Made by a program: the position numbers and the translations under genes. Positions 36,185 to 43,753 of a DNA stretch of 64,000 nucleotides are shown here, one piece after another. Each line of letters opens with the position of its first letter. Within the stretch, counting starts at the first letter, position 1. The stretch lies in NCBI RefSeq assembly GCF_048213115.1, contig NZ_CP172404.1:1302001-1366000 (forward strand). The letters run 5' to 3'. The notes under the pieces were generated by a model. The model made no database searches, was not told the origin of the DNA, and saw only the letters and a list, made by a program, of their open reading frames with translations. This DNA is from Niveibacterium terrae. Lineage in GTDB: Bacteria; Pseudomonadota; Gammaproteobacteria; Burkholderiales; Rhodocyclaceae.

Positions 36185-36198
36185 AGTTTCAACGCGGG

Positions 36199-36226
36199 CC
36201 GGCCCTCTCCCTGAGGGGGGGGCCGG
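36199..36226. terminator. Hairpin between convergent nuclease and YciI-like genes
   Basis: CCGGCCCTCTCCC (36199-36211) can pair with GGGGGGGGCCGG (36215-36226) across a TGA loop, with some mismatch in the C/T tract. It lies between two converging genes. No T run follows, so terminator function is tentative. Confidence 0.42.
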
Positions 36227-36237
36227 TGGAGTCGGAT

Positions 36238-36531
36238 TTAAGCCCCTTCGGCGAAAGCGGCCAGAGCGGGGCTGGTCGCGCGGGCGACGAACTCGATGAT
36301 CTGATATTCGGCCAGGCCCTTCTGATGGAAGGGATCCTCGGCGATCAGCGCTTCGACCTCGGCGCGGCTCGACGCGCGGACAAGGATCACGCCGCCTTTG
36401 CGCGGCTGCTGGGGGCCGGCGAGAAGGAAGGTGTCAGTTGCGAAGTGCCTGGCCAGATACTCGCGGTGGGGGAGGAGCGCTTCTTCGATGGCGGACAGTG
36501 GCTGGGTATAGGTGAGCAGAACGACGTACAT
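36238..36531 (-). CDS. YciI family protein
   Basis: The 97-residue product is a YciI-like alpha/beta barrel (ferredoxin-like fold, PF03795). It begins MYVVLLTYTQPLSAIEEALLPHREYLAR, with the conserved His23 of HREYL, and continues through LLAGPQQPRKGGVILVRAS and EDPFHQKGLAEYQIIEF. The His-Asp pair of the family (HREYL and EDPF) suggests a small enzyme active site, but no reaction is known for most members. An AGGAG ribosome site precedes the ATG on the minus strand. It stands alone between the nuclease gene and the exopolysaccharide island. Confidence 0.87.
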   Translation of the reverse strand: MYVVLLTYTQPLSAIEEALLPHREYLARHFATDTFLLAGPQQPRKGGVILVRASSRAEVEALIAEDPFHQKGLAEYQIIEFVARATSPALAAFAEGA

Positions 36532-36704
36532 CGCAATCTCCTGATGTGCTTGCGGGGAGGTCGGTGGAGCGTGCCCGCTCCTTTCGACCCGATACCTGGC
36601 GCATTCTGCGCGCGGGGGCGTGCGCTGAATTGGAAAAAAGCGCCAGCGCGGTCACGGCCGGTCGGCGCCAATCCCTTCGCTGCATCGCTCGCTGCGTGCG
36701 GGGC

Positions 36705-38123
36705 TCAGTAAGCCGCCTTGTCGTTCACGAATACGAGTACGGTGCGGGCGATGATCTTCAGATCCATCAGCAGCGACCAGTTGCGCAGGTACTCGAGGTC
36801 GTAGTTGATCCGCATCTCCATCTTCTCGACCGTGTCGGTCTCTCCCCGGTAGCCGTTCACCTGGGCCCAGCCCGTGATGCCGGGTCTGACCTTGTGGCGC
36901 ACCATGTAGCCCTTGATCAGGCTGCGGTAGAGTTCGTTGTGGGCGACCGCGTGCGGGCGGGGCCCGACAATGCTCATCCTGCCCTGGATCACGTTGATGA
37001 ACTGGGGCAGCTCGTCGAGCGAAGTGCGGCGGATGAAGGCGCCGAAAGGCGTGATCCGCTTGTCGTCGCGGGTGGCTTGGGTGACTTTCGTGCCGTCCTC
37101 GGTCACCGTCATCGAACGGAACTTGTAGACGAGAATCTCCTTGCCGTCGAGGCCGTAGCGGCGCTGGCGGAAGATGACGGGGCCGGGCGAACTGAGCTTC
37201 ACGCCGAGCGCGACCGCCAGCAGAATCGGCGAGATCAGTGCGAGGATCAGCGCCGAGATGACGATGTCCTCGGCGCGTTTGACGATGCCACTGAAGCCGG
37301 CGAAGGGCGTGTCGCAGACCGCGACGACCGGGATGCCACCCACCGATTCGCTGCGCCCCTGAATCATGTCGGTTACGAAGATGTCCGGAACGAAGTAGAC
37401 CGAGGCCGTCGTGTCTTTGAGCCCGTCGAGCAGGGCCAGGATGCGCGGCTGGGTGGCCATCGGCAGCGCCAGATAGATCCGGTCTATGTTGCGGTTCTTG
37501 ACGTACTCGGCCATGTTCGTGATCGTGCCGAGCAGCGGGTTGTTGCCGAGCTGAATCAGCCGCTCGCGTTTCCTGTCGTCGAAATAGCCGAGGAAGCGGA
37601 TGCCTAGGTGGCGATCCTTGATGAACAGCTTGGCGAGATGATCGCCTATGTCGTTGACGCCGCAGATCACCGCGGTCGACTCCGCGCCGCAGAGCTTCAA
37701 TACTCCGGGAATCATCCAGCGCGCGAGCATGTGGCAGCCGAACAGCGCGAAAGGCATCGATACGAACCAGGCGAGGACAAGTTCCTCGGGGAAGTACTCG
37801 AGATAGCCGCTGGCGTAGCCGAAGAGCAGCAGGAAACCGGCGAGCAGCAGCGTGTTGCTCAGGGCCTTGCCGAAGATCGTCAGTGCGGAGTCTTTCAGCC
37901 GCGCGTTGCCAGGAAAACTCAGCGAGAACGCGATCAATGCCAGCACTTCGTACCCAGGGCTCAGCGTCGCGTCGACGGCGAAGCTTGAGACCAGAAGCCC
38001 CGCAACGATGACCAGTGGGTCGAGCAGGGTTTCCACGGCTCCGGCGAGCGTGACCACATTGCTCAGCGGGATGCGCTGCGCGTTTTGTCGTCCAAGCGAA
38101 GGTGTCTTGTCAGGCGTGTTCAT
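36705..38123 (-). CDS. Undecaprenyl-phosphate sugar phosphotransferase (WcaJ/EpsB type)
   Basis: This 472-residue initiating transferase loads the first sugar phosphate (usually glucose-1-P) onto undecaprenyl phosphate. It has about four N-terminal helices, then a CoA-binding-like Rossmann domain (AVICGVNDIGDHLAKLFIKD), a fifth helix (DIVISALILALISPILLAVAL) and the catalytic PglC-like domain: SSPGPVIFRQRRYGLDGKEI, VYKFRSM, RRTSLDELPQFINVI, GRMSIVGPRPHAV. The start at 38123 is chosen, but an in-frame ATG at 38150 is possible. It diverges from epsL at the edge of the polysaccharide island and should start synthesis of each repeat unit. Confidence 0.93.
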   Translation of the reverse strand: MNTPDKTPSLGRQNAQRIPLSNVVTLAGAVETLLDPLVIVAGLLVSSFAVDATLSPGYEVLALIAFSLSFPGNARLKDSALTIFGKALSNTLLLAGFLLLFGYASGYLEYFPEELVLAWFVSMPFALFGCHMLARWMIPGVLKLCGAESTAVICGVNDIGDHLAKLFIKDRHLGIRFLGYFDDRKRERLIQLGNNPLLGTITNMAEYVKNRNIDRIYLALPMATQPRILALLDGLKDTTASVYFVPDIFVTDMIQGRSESVGGIPVVAVCDTPFAGFSGIVKRAEDIVISALILALISPILLAVALGVKLSSPGPVIFRQRRYGLDGKEILVYKFRSMTVTEDGTKVTQATRDDKRITPFGAFIRRTSLDELPQFINVIQGRMSIVGPRPHAVAHNELYRSLIKGYMVRHKVRPGITGWAQVNGYRGETDTVEKMEMRINYDLEYLRNWSLLMDLKIIARTVLVFVNDKAAY

Positions 38124-38184
38124 CGTGCAATTCTGATTTGCCGCTGGCATGATGAATAGGCATCAGGCATTTTCTGGCGAAACA

Positions 38185-39390
38185 ATGAAAAAAACAGGCA
38201 AAACCCCCCTGTCGAAGGCTTGCTACCTCGTTGCCATTCTCGTGCCAGCCTGGGCGTCGGCCGAGAACAATGATCCGCTTCGCCTCGGCGCAGGTGTGAG
38301 CTGGATGAGCGATTCGAATCTTTTTCGGGCGGATTCGTCGACTCCCGACGCGGTGAGATCCGATCGTGCGACGAGCGCTTTTGCGCTCCTCTCTGCCGAA
38401 ACCACGCTCAGCCGGCAGCGCCTCTATGCCGACTTGAATGTCGGAAGCGTCAAATTCAGCAAGTCCAGCTATCTCGATTATGACACACAGGATTTGTCCG
38501 CAGGCTGGAGTGGGGAGTTTCCTCTTCGACTGCGTTCCGGAATCGACTGGAAACGCTCGCAGACGCTTGCGAGCTTCGCCGATCTCGGAACTCCGCGCCG
38601 CAATCTCGTTCGGCGCGACAGCTTGAACGGAAATTTCGACCTGCCCTTCGCGGGCGACTGGCATCTGATCGCGGCGGGGGGAGGGAGTCAGTCGCGCAAC
38701 AGCAACGCGATCGACGCGGTAAGCGATGTCGATGCCAACAGCTTCGAAGCTGGGTTTCGTTATGCCACATCTTATGGCAATCAGTTTGACGTGGTTCTGC
38801 ACTCTGCGCATACGCGCTATCCGGAACGGAGTCTGAACGCGCTGTTCGACACGCAATATCGTGAACAGCTGGCCGATTTTCGCGTGCAGTGGGCAGCGAG
38901 CGGCGCGAGCCGGTTGGTTGGCCATGCCGGCTATCTGAGGCGCAGAAACCAGAATCTCGATTATCGGAATTTCTCGGGAGCGAGCTTCCGCCTCGTACAT
39001 ATCTGGCAAGCCAGCGGTTCGCTGGGGCTGAACACGACGATCTACCGGGACATGGGGGCTGCCGGAGACAACGAGTTCGATGCGGTCGTCAGCAAAGGAC
39101 TCCGGTTTGAACCGGGCTGGGAGCTGAGCAGCAAAACGCGCTTGGGTGCGGCGCTCGAGTGGGCGCAGCGCGACTACCTCGGCAATGTGCAGGAGATCCT
39201 GTTCGGAGCAGGCGCGGCCGGAGAGGCCAGACGCGACCAGACGCGCTCCGCGCGGCTGTTTGTGTCCTATGCGCCCTCGCGCTGGGCTTCTCTTTCCGCC
39301 TCCTGGTGTGGTGCCAAGCGCGAGTCCAATCGTGCTCTGCGCAACTACCTGGATCATTCGGGCACCGTCAATGTGCAGCTGCTTTTCTGA
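38185..39390 (+). CDS. epsL: EpsL-like outer membrane protein of the exosortase-B polysaccharide locus
   Basis: The 401-residue product has a signal peptide (KACYLVAILVPAWASA, cleaved before ENNDP) and then alternating polar/aromatic strands ending in F (VNVQLLF), the pattern of an outer-membrane beta-barrel. It resembles the EpsL family found next to exosortase B and EpsD/E/F genes in betaproteobacteria, thought to help polymer export or anchoring. The ATG at 38185 starts the signal peptide; an in-frame ATG at 38149 is less likely. Only about 60 bases separate it from the divergent sugar transferase, so the two share a promoter region. Confidence 0.82.
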   Translation: MKKTGKTPLSKACYLVAILVPAWASAENNDPLRLGAGVSWMSDSNLFRADSSTPDAVRSDRATSAFALLSAETTLSRQRLYADLNVGSVKFSKSSYLDYDTQDLSAGWSGEFPLRLRSGIDWKRSQTLASFADLGTPRRNLVRRDSLNGNFDLPFAGDWHLIAAGGGSQSRNSNAIDAVSDVDANSFEAGFRYATSYGNQFDVVLHSAHTRYPERSLNALFDTQYREQLADFRVQWAASGASRLVGHAGYLRRRNQNLDYRNFSGASFRLVHIWQASGSLGLNTTIYRDMGAAGDNEFDAVVSKGLRFEPGWELSSKTRLGAALEWAQRDYLGNVQEILFGAGAAGEARRDQTRSARLFVSYAPSRWASLSASWCGAKRESNRALRNYLDHSGTVNVQLLF

Positions 39391-39745
39391 GCCTGAACGC
39401 ATGTGCCCGATTGTCGTAGCTCCGCCGGTGGATATCCGCTCTTTTTGTTAAATTCTGTCTCTTGCTGCAAAAATGACAAAAGGGTATTCTTTTGGCATTG
39501 TTCGGCGTGCGCTTCTGCGGTATCCTCCCGCACCCGTCACCACCTCCCTGCTGTTTTCGGGGAGGGCTTGCCGGCCGGAATGTGTCAATCTGTGACATGT
39601 CGTCGGTTTGGCAGGCTTTATGTGTTCGGAATGTTTTTTGTCTGCTAGGCTCGCTTCCGAGCCCTCGACCAAGGCTTCAGGGCTGAAGCAGCGGGCGAGG
39701 CAGGGACAGGGAAGACTGTCCGGATCATTTTGAGGAGTTTCCCCT
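39391..39745 (+). promoter_or_regulatory. Regulatory leader of the PEP-CTERM gene
   Basis: This 355-base gap has no gene. It holds an inverted repeat TGTCA-N5-TGACA (39583-39597). A near sigma-54 promoter follows, TGGCAGGCTTTATGT at 39609-39623: the -24 GG and -12 G are correctly spaced at ten bases between pairs, but GC is GT. A palindrome GCTTCAG-GG-CTGAAGC lies at 39674-39689. A good ribosome site, GAGGAG at 39732-39737, stands eight bases before the TTG start. PEP-CTERM genes in other bacteria are often under sigma-54 with PrsK/PrsR, which makes the call plausible. No prsK, prsR or rpoN is in the window. Confidence 0.45.
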
Positions 39746-40405
39746 TTGAATAAGTTTGCAATCAAGTTCGCGGTGTTTGCTGCCGCGCTGCTCTGTGCGG
39801 GCCTGGTGTCCGCAAAGACCAACACGCTCGATGGCAATGGCTTTACGCTTACCTATACCGGTTCGGCCAACGCTTTGTCGCTGTCGGCTGATGGCAGCTC
39901 AATCGTCTTCAACGATCTGTCGGCAGGGTGGTTCTCCCGCGCCTCCGAGTCCGAGAAGTTCAAGCTCACGCTCGATTCCGGCTATTCCTTCAGCAGCCTG
40001 CTGGTCAGTGCCGCGGGGACCTACTCGGGCATCCTCTCGACGACCTCAGCGACGCTGACGAGTTCGATCAAATCGAGCGGCCTGAGCACGCTGTCCGACA
40101 CGCAGACGACCAGCAAGTCGAGCTTTTTCTCCGGATCCAGCTGGTCCTTGAGCAAGACCTACGATCTGGCTTCGACGAGTTTTGCGAGCGCATCGACTTT
40201 GAACATCTCTTCCTCTCTGGCGCTTTCGTCGTCGGGGCTGGGGACAATCACCGCACAGAGCTACACGGTCAAGATCGCGACGACGCCGACCGTCGTCGTG
40301 ACGCCAACCGTCCCCGCGGTTCCCGAACCCGGAGAGTGGGCGATGATGCTGGCCGGTCTGGGCATGATTGGCACGATCGCGATGCGCCGCGCGCGCCGGG
40401 ACTGA
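39746..40405 (+). CDS. PEP-CTERM sorting domain protein
   Basis: A secreted 219-residue protein with an N-terminal signal peptide (FAIKFAVFAAALLCAGLVSA), a Ser/Thr-rich body without a recognised fold, and a C-terminal sorting signal. The signal starts VPEPGEW at residue 192, continues as a hydrophobic helix and ends in an RRARRD tail. The exosortase of the same locus should cut at the PEP site and anchor or release the protein at the surface. The start codon is TTG, supported by GAGGAG eight bases upstream. The Ser/Thr content (long ST runs in the middle) would suit O-glycosylation. It is the only PEP-CTERM protein in the window. Confidence 0.92.
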   Translation: MNKFAIKFAVFAAALLCAGLVSAKTNTLDGNGFTLTYTGSANALSLSADGSSIVFNDLSAGWFSRASESEKFKLTLDSGYSFSSLLVSAAGTYSGILSTTSATLTSSIKSSGLSTLSDTQTTSKSSFFSGSSWSLSKTYDLASTSFASASTLNISSSLALSSSGLGTITAQSYTVKIATTPTVVVTPTVPAVPEPGEWAMMLAGLGMIGTIAMRRARRD

Positions 40406-40421
40406 GCTTCCCATCCTCCAT

Positions 40422-40447
40422 CCCGCGATGATTCGATGCATCGCGGG
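40422..40447 (+). terminator. Perfect 9-bp stem-loop after the PEP-CTERM gene
   Basis: CCCGCGATG (40422-40430) pairs perfectly with CATCGCGGG (40439-40447) across an 8-base loop, 17 bases after the PEP-CTERM stop. Only short T content follows (GGTTCTG), so it may stop some transcripts or protect the 3' end of a short abundant mRNA rather than terminate fully. A weak -10 (TATACA at 40478-40483) then precedes epsD. Confidence 0.55.
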
Positions 40448-40532
40448 TTCTGCGCGTTTCCTCCGCCCCCGCCTCGCTATACACTGTGCCGGGTGCCGCG
40501 TTCCCGGCCCTGCGAACCGCTTTCCTTCTCCG

Positions 40533-41450
40533 ATGAAAACACCTCTTCCTTCTGTGCCTCGTCTTGCCCTGTGCTTTTGCCTCTCTCTGACTCTTTGCGC
40601 CTGCAACAAGGCCAAAGAGGGCGGCACCCAGCTCGCCGCGAAGGTCAATGCGGGCGAGATTACGGTTCATCAGATCAATTTCGCACTGCAGAATGCGAAC
40701 ATCACCTCGGCCGATCAGGGCAAGGAAGCGAGCGTCCAGGTGCTGAATCGCCTGGTCGATCAGGAGCTGTTGGTTCAGCAGGCCAGGGAAAAGAAGCTCG
40801 ACCGGGATCCTGCCGTAATGCAGGCGATCGAAGAAGCCCGCCGTGAAGTTCTGGCCCGCGCCTATCTGGCCCGTCTTCCGGGCGCTTCGGGAAAACCGGG
40901 CGACGAGGAGGTGAAGCGCTATTACACACAGCATCCCGAACTCTTCTCGGATCGGCGCATCTACAGCATGCGCGAAGTGCTGATCGCCAAAGAGCCTGGA
41001 GTTGCCGAGAAGGTTTCGGCCCAACTCGAGAAGAGCAAGAATCTTGAAGACCTTGTTGCCTGGCTCAAGGAGATGAAGATCCGTCATGCCGCGAATGCCG
41101 CGGTCAAGCCGGCGGAACAGATTCCGCTCGAATCGCTGGCGCGTTTCTACGCGATGAGCGATGGCGAGATCAAGGTGCTGGACACACCCCAGGCTCTGGC
41201 CGTCGTGCTGCGGGTCGCGACCCGCTCCGAGCCGGTCGATATCGCGCGAGCCCGTCCAATGATCGAGCAGTTCCTGGGCAACCTGCTGCGCACCGAGGCG
41301 GCCGAGGCCGAGCTCAAACGCCTGAAGGCTTCGGCTAAAATCGAATACGTTGGGGAATTTGCAAAGAGGATGCCGACTATGGCTGCTTCAGCCGTGGGGC
41401 GCAGGTCTGCGGAATCGGGTTTTGCGAAGGGCGTCAAGGGCTTGAAGTGA
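40533..41450 (+). CDS. epsD: EpsD family peptidyl-prolyl cis-trans isomerase lipoprotein
   Basis: The 305-residue product has a lipobox (LTLCAC) and resembles SurA/PpiC-like periplasmic chaperones of the EpsD group found beside exosortase genes. The N-terminal half (VNAGEITVHQINFALQNANIT, LNRLVDQELLVQQAREKKLDRDPAVMQAIEEARREVLARAYL) is the SurA-like chaperone region; the rest contains a weak rotamase-like domain (YSMREVLIAKEPGVAEKVSAQLEKSKNLEDLVAWL). It probably helps fold the outer-membrane export channel or the PEP-CTERM protein. No ribosome site is obvious before ATG 40533. Confidence 0.85.
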   Translation: MKTPLPSVPRLALCFCLSLTLCACNKAKEGGTQLAAKVNAGEITVHQINFALQNANITSADQGKEASVQVLNRLVDQELLVQQAREKKLDRDPAVMQAIEEARREVLARAYLARLPGASGKPGDEEVKRYYTQHPELFSDRRIYSMREVLIAKEPGVAEKVSAQLEKSKNLEDLVAWLKEMKIRHAANAAVKPAEQIPLESLARFYAMSDGEIKVLDTPQALAVVLRVATRSEPVDIARARPMIEQFLGNLLRTEAAEAELKRLKASAKIEYVGEFAKRMPTMAASAVGRRSAESGFAKGVKGLK

Positions 41451-41525
41451 TGGCGTGACTTATGCCGAGCCGGAGCACGGCCGGGGCATGCTCCGGCCGT
41501 TCGAATGTCCGATGGACGCAAGACA

Positions 41526-42332
41526 ATGATGATTTCGATGAAAAAGAGCCTGATCTTCCTTCTCTTCGCTTTGTTCATAGGGGGAGCGTCGGCAGCCGAC
41601 AGGCTGTCCGAATACCCGCTGGGGCCGGGCGATGTGGTCCGGGTCACCGTCTTCCAGAATCCCGATCTGTCGCTGGAGACCCGCGTTTCGGAAAACGGAG
41701 TGATCTCGTATCCGCTGATCGGCGATGTCGCGATCGGAGGGCTGAGCCTTTCCGCCGCAGAACGCAAGATTGCCCAGCTCCTGAAGGACGGAGGCTTTGT
41801 CGTGAAGCCCCAGGTGTCGCTGTTGCTGCAGCAGATTCGCGGCAACCAGATCTCCGTGCTGGGCCAGGTCAATCATCCGGGACGCTATCCGCTCGAAACC
41901 GCCGATACCCGGCTCACCGACATGCTGGCCCAGGCTGGCGGGATTGCGGTAACCGGTTCCGATGTCGTCGTGTTCTCGGGGGTTCGGGACGGCAAGGTCA
42001 TGCACCGCGAGATCGATATCGCTTCGATGTTCCTGAAGGCGGACGCGGGGGACAACCTCGTGCTCAGGGGAGGGGACACGCTCTATGTGCATAGGGCGCC
42101 GATGTTCTACATCTATGGTGAAGTCCAGCGCCCGGGAGTGTTTCGCGTCGAGCGTGACATGACCGTCAGGCAGGCGCTCGCGACCGGTGGTGGGCTGACG
42201 CCCAAGGGAACCCAGCGCGGCTTGCGTATCAGCCGTCGCGGCGGCGACGGCAAGATCCAGGTCATCGATGCCGGGCTCGACGACAGAATTCTCCCCGACG
42301 ATGTCATCAGTGTCAGGGAAAGCCTCTTTTGA
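41526..42332 (+). CDS. epsE: Polysaccharide export protein EpsE (Wza/SLBB family)
   Basis: A Wza-like periplasmic/outer-membrane export protein of about 268 residues with a signal peptide (MKKSLIFLLFALFIGGASA). It has the Poly_export domain (YPLGPGDVVRVTVFQNPDLSLETRVSENGVISYPLIGDVAI) and SLBB ligand-binding repeats (ISVLGQVNHPGRYPLETADTRLTDMLAQAGG and FYIYGEVQRPGVFRVERDMTVRQALATGGG). It has no lipobox cysteine, unlike Wza. Two ATGs at 41526 and 41538 are possible; both keep the signal peptide. It is the first of an epsE-epsF-epsG set for export and chain length. Confidence 0.93.
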   Translation: MMISMKKSLIFLLFALFIGGASAADRLSEYPLGPGDVVRVTVFQNPDLSLETRVSENGVISYPLIGDVAIGGLSLSAAERKIAQLLKDGGFVVKPQVSLLLQQIRGNQISVLGQVNHPGRYPLETADTRLTDMLAQAGGIAVTGSDVVVFSGVRDGKVMHREIDIASMFLKADAGDNLVLRGGDTLYVHRAPMFYIYGEVQRPGVFRVERDMTVRQALATGGGLTPKGTQRGLRISRRGGDGKIQVIDAGLDDRILPDDVISVRESLF

Positions 42333-42342
42333 GAACAGCACG

Positions 42343-43683
42343 ATGAGCTTTCAACAATTCCTCCTGATTCTCAAGGCGCGCTGGAAGGTTATCCTCTCGG
42401 TTTTCTCGGGGGTCGTCGTGGTCGCCGTGACGCTGAGCCTGGTGCTGCCCAAGCAGTACCTTGCGACGACGACCGTGCTCGTCGATGTCAAGTCGAGCGA
42501 CCCGATCTACGGTGCCTTCATGCAGTCCCAGATGCTGCCCGGCTATATGGCAACCCAGGTCGACGTGATCACCAGCGATCGGGTCGCCCAGAAAGTCGTC
42601 AGGATGCTTGGGCTGGACAAGGATCCGGGCGCACTTGAACAGTGGCGGACCGAGGCCGATGGCGAAGGCAATCCGGTTACTTACTTCGCCGACGCTCTGC
42701 AGAAGAAGCTCGATGTGAAGCCGTCAAAAGAATCGAGCGTGATCACGATCAACTACACCGGACTCGACCCCAAGTTCGCGGCGACGGTCGCGAACGCCTT
42801 CGCGAAGGCCTATATCGAGACCGATCTTGAACTCAAGGTCGATCCGGCGAGGGAATATGCGTCGTGGTTCGGCGCACGAACCCAGCAGCTGCGCAATCAG
42901 CTCGAAGCTGCCCAGCAGAAGCTTTCGGCCTTTCAGCGCGAAAAGGGCATCGTCGGCAACGATGACCATTTCGATATCGAGACCGCACGGCTGACCGAAC
43001 TCTCGACCCAGCTCGCCATCGCTCAGGCGCAGCGAGCCGATTCGTCGTCGCGCCAGCGCCAGGCGGCCGGCAACATGGAGACTTCGGCTGACGTGCTCGC
43101 GAATCCGGTGATCCAGGCTCTGCGTGCCGACGTCGTTCGCCAGGAAGCAAAGCTCAAGGAGATGAGCGGCCAGCTCGGTGTCAATCACCCCCAGTACCTG
43201 CGCACTCAGGGCGAGCTGGAGATGCTCAAGTCCAAGCTCAGTTCGGAGATGCGCCAGATCGCCAGCTCGGTCGGCAGCTCCAGCGTTGCGAGCTCGCAGC
43301 GCGAAGCGGAGATCCGCGCCGCGGTCGACGCCCAAAAGCAGCGCGTGCTGGCGTCGAAAGCGCTGCACGATCAGATCTCTGTGCTGCAGAAGGATGTCGA
43401 GAATGCGCAGAAAGCCTACGACATGGTCGGTCAGCGCCTCTCCCAGACCCGCCTGGAAAGCCAGACCCAGCAGACCAATGTCAGCGTATTGACCGCGGCC
43501 GAACCGCCGGTCAAGCATGCGAGTCCCAAGCTTCTGCTCAACACTGTGCTCGCGGTCTTCCTCGGATCCCTGCTCGGCATCGCGACGGCGCTGGTGCTGG
43601 AGATGAATAACCGCCGGATTCGCTCCGCTGAAGATCTGACCGACGCACTCGGCGTGCCGGTGCTCGCGATTCTGACGCGCTGA
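42343..43683 (+). CDS. epsF: Chain length determinant protein EpsF (Wzz/PCP family)
   Basis: The 446-residue polysaccharide co-polymerase is bracketed by helices at residues 17-38 (WKVILSVFSGVVVVAVTLSL) and near the C-terminus (LLLNTVLAVFLGSLLGIATALVLEM), with a long periplasmic coiled-coil arm between them (for example LRNQLEAAQQKLSAFQREKGI). It has the family's N-terminal Wzz domain (PKQYLATTTVLVDVKSSDPI) and a conserved LGVNHPQYLRTQGELEML stretch. It sets chain length with its kinase partner EpsG and works with the EpsE channel. ATG 42343 starts the cytoplasmic MSFQQFLLILKARWK. The upstream in-frame residues overlap epsE. Confidence 0.93.
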   Translation: MSFQQFLLILKARWKVILSVFSGVVVVAVTLSLVLPKQYLATTTVLVDVKSSDPIYGAFMQSQMLPGYMATQVDVITSDRVAQKVVRMLGLDKDPGALEQWRTEADGEGNPVTYFADALQKKLDVKPSKESSVITINYTGLDPKFAATVANAFAKAYIETDLELKVDPAREYASWFGARTQQLRNQLEAAQQKLSAFQREKGIVGNDDHFDIETARLTELSTQLAIAQAQRADSSSRQRQAAGNMETSADVLANPVIQALRADVVRQEAKLKEMSGQLGVNHPQYLRTQGELEMLKSKLSSEMRQIASSVGSSSVASSQREAEIRAAVDAQKQRVLASKALHDQISVLQKDVENAQKAYDMVGQRLSQTRLESQTQQTNVSVLTAAEPPVKHASPKLLLNTVLAVFLGSLLGIATALVLEMNNRRIRSAEDLTDALGVPVLAILTR

Positions 43684-43702
43684 GTGCTCGGAGGGGCAGG
43701 CT

Positions 43703-43741
43703 CCTTCCCCTTCCTTTCCGCGCGGAGGGGAAGGTCTTTTT
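43703..43741 (+). terminator. Intrinsic-terminator-like hairpin between epsF and epsG
   Basis: CCTTCCCC (43703-43710) pairs with GGGGAAGG (43727-43734). The inner TCCGC/GCGGA forms a second helix and TCTTTTT follows at 43735-43741. It has the form of a rho-independent terminator but lies inside the eps operon, only 12 bases before epsG. It may act as an attenuator that reduces downstream expression relative to epsF. Confidence 0.7.
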
Positions 43742-43753
43742 GAAAGCAAGTCT

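Noticed and set aside
39448..39837. 129-codon minus-strand frame in the PEP-CTERM leader
   Set aside because: Overlaps the real plus-strand ribosome site and signal peptide; no ribosome site and no family match.
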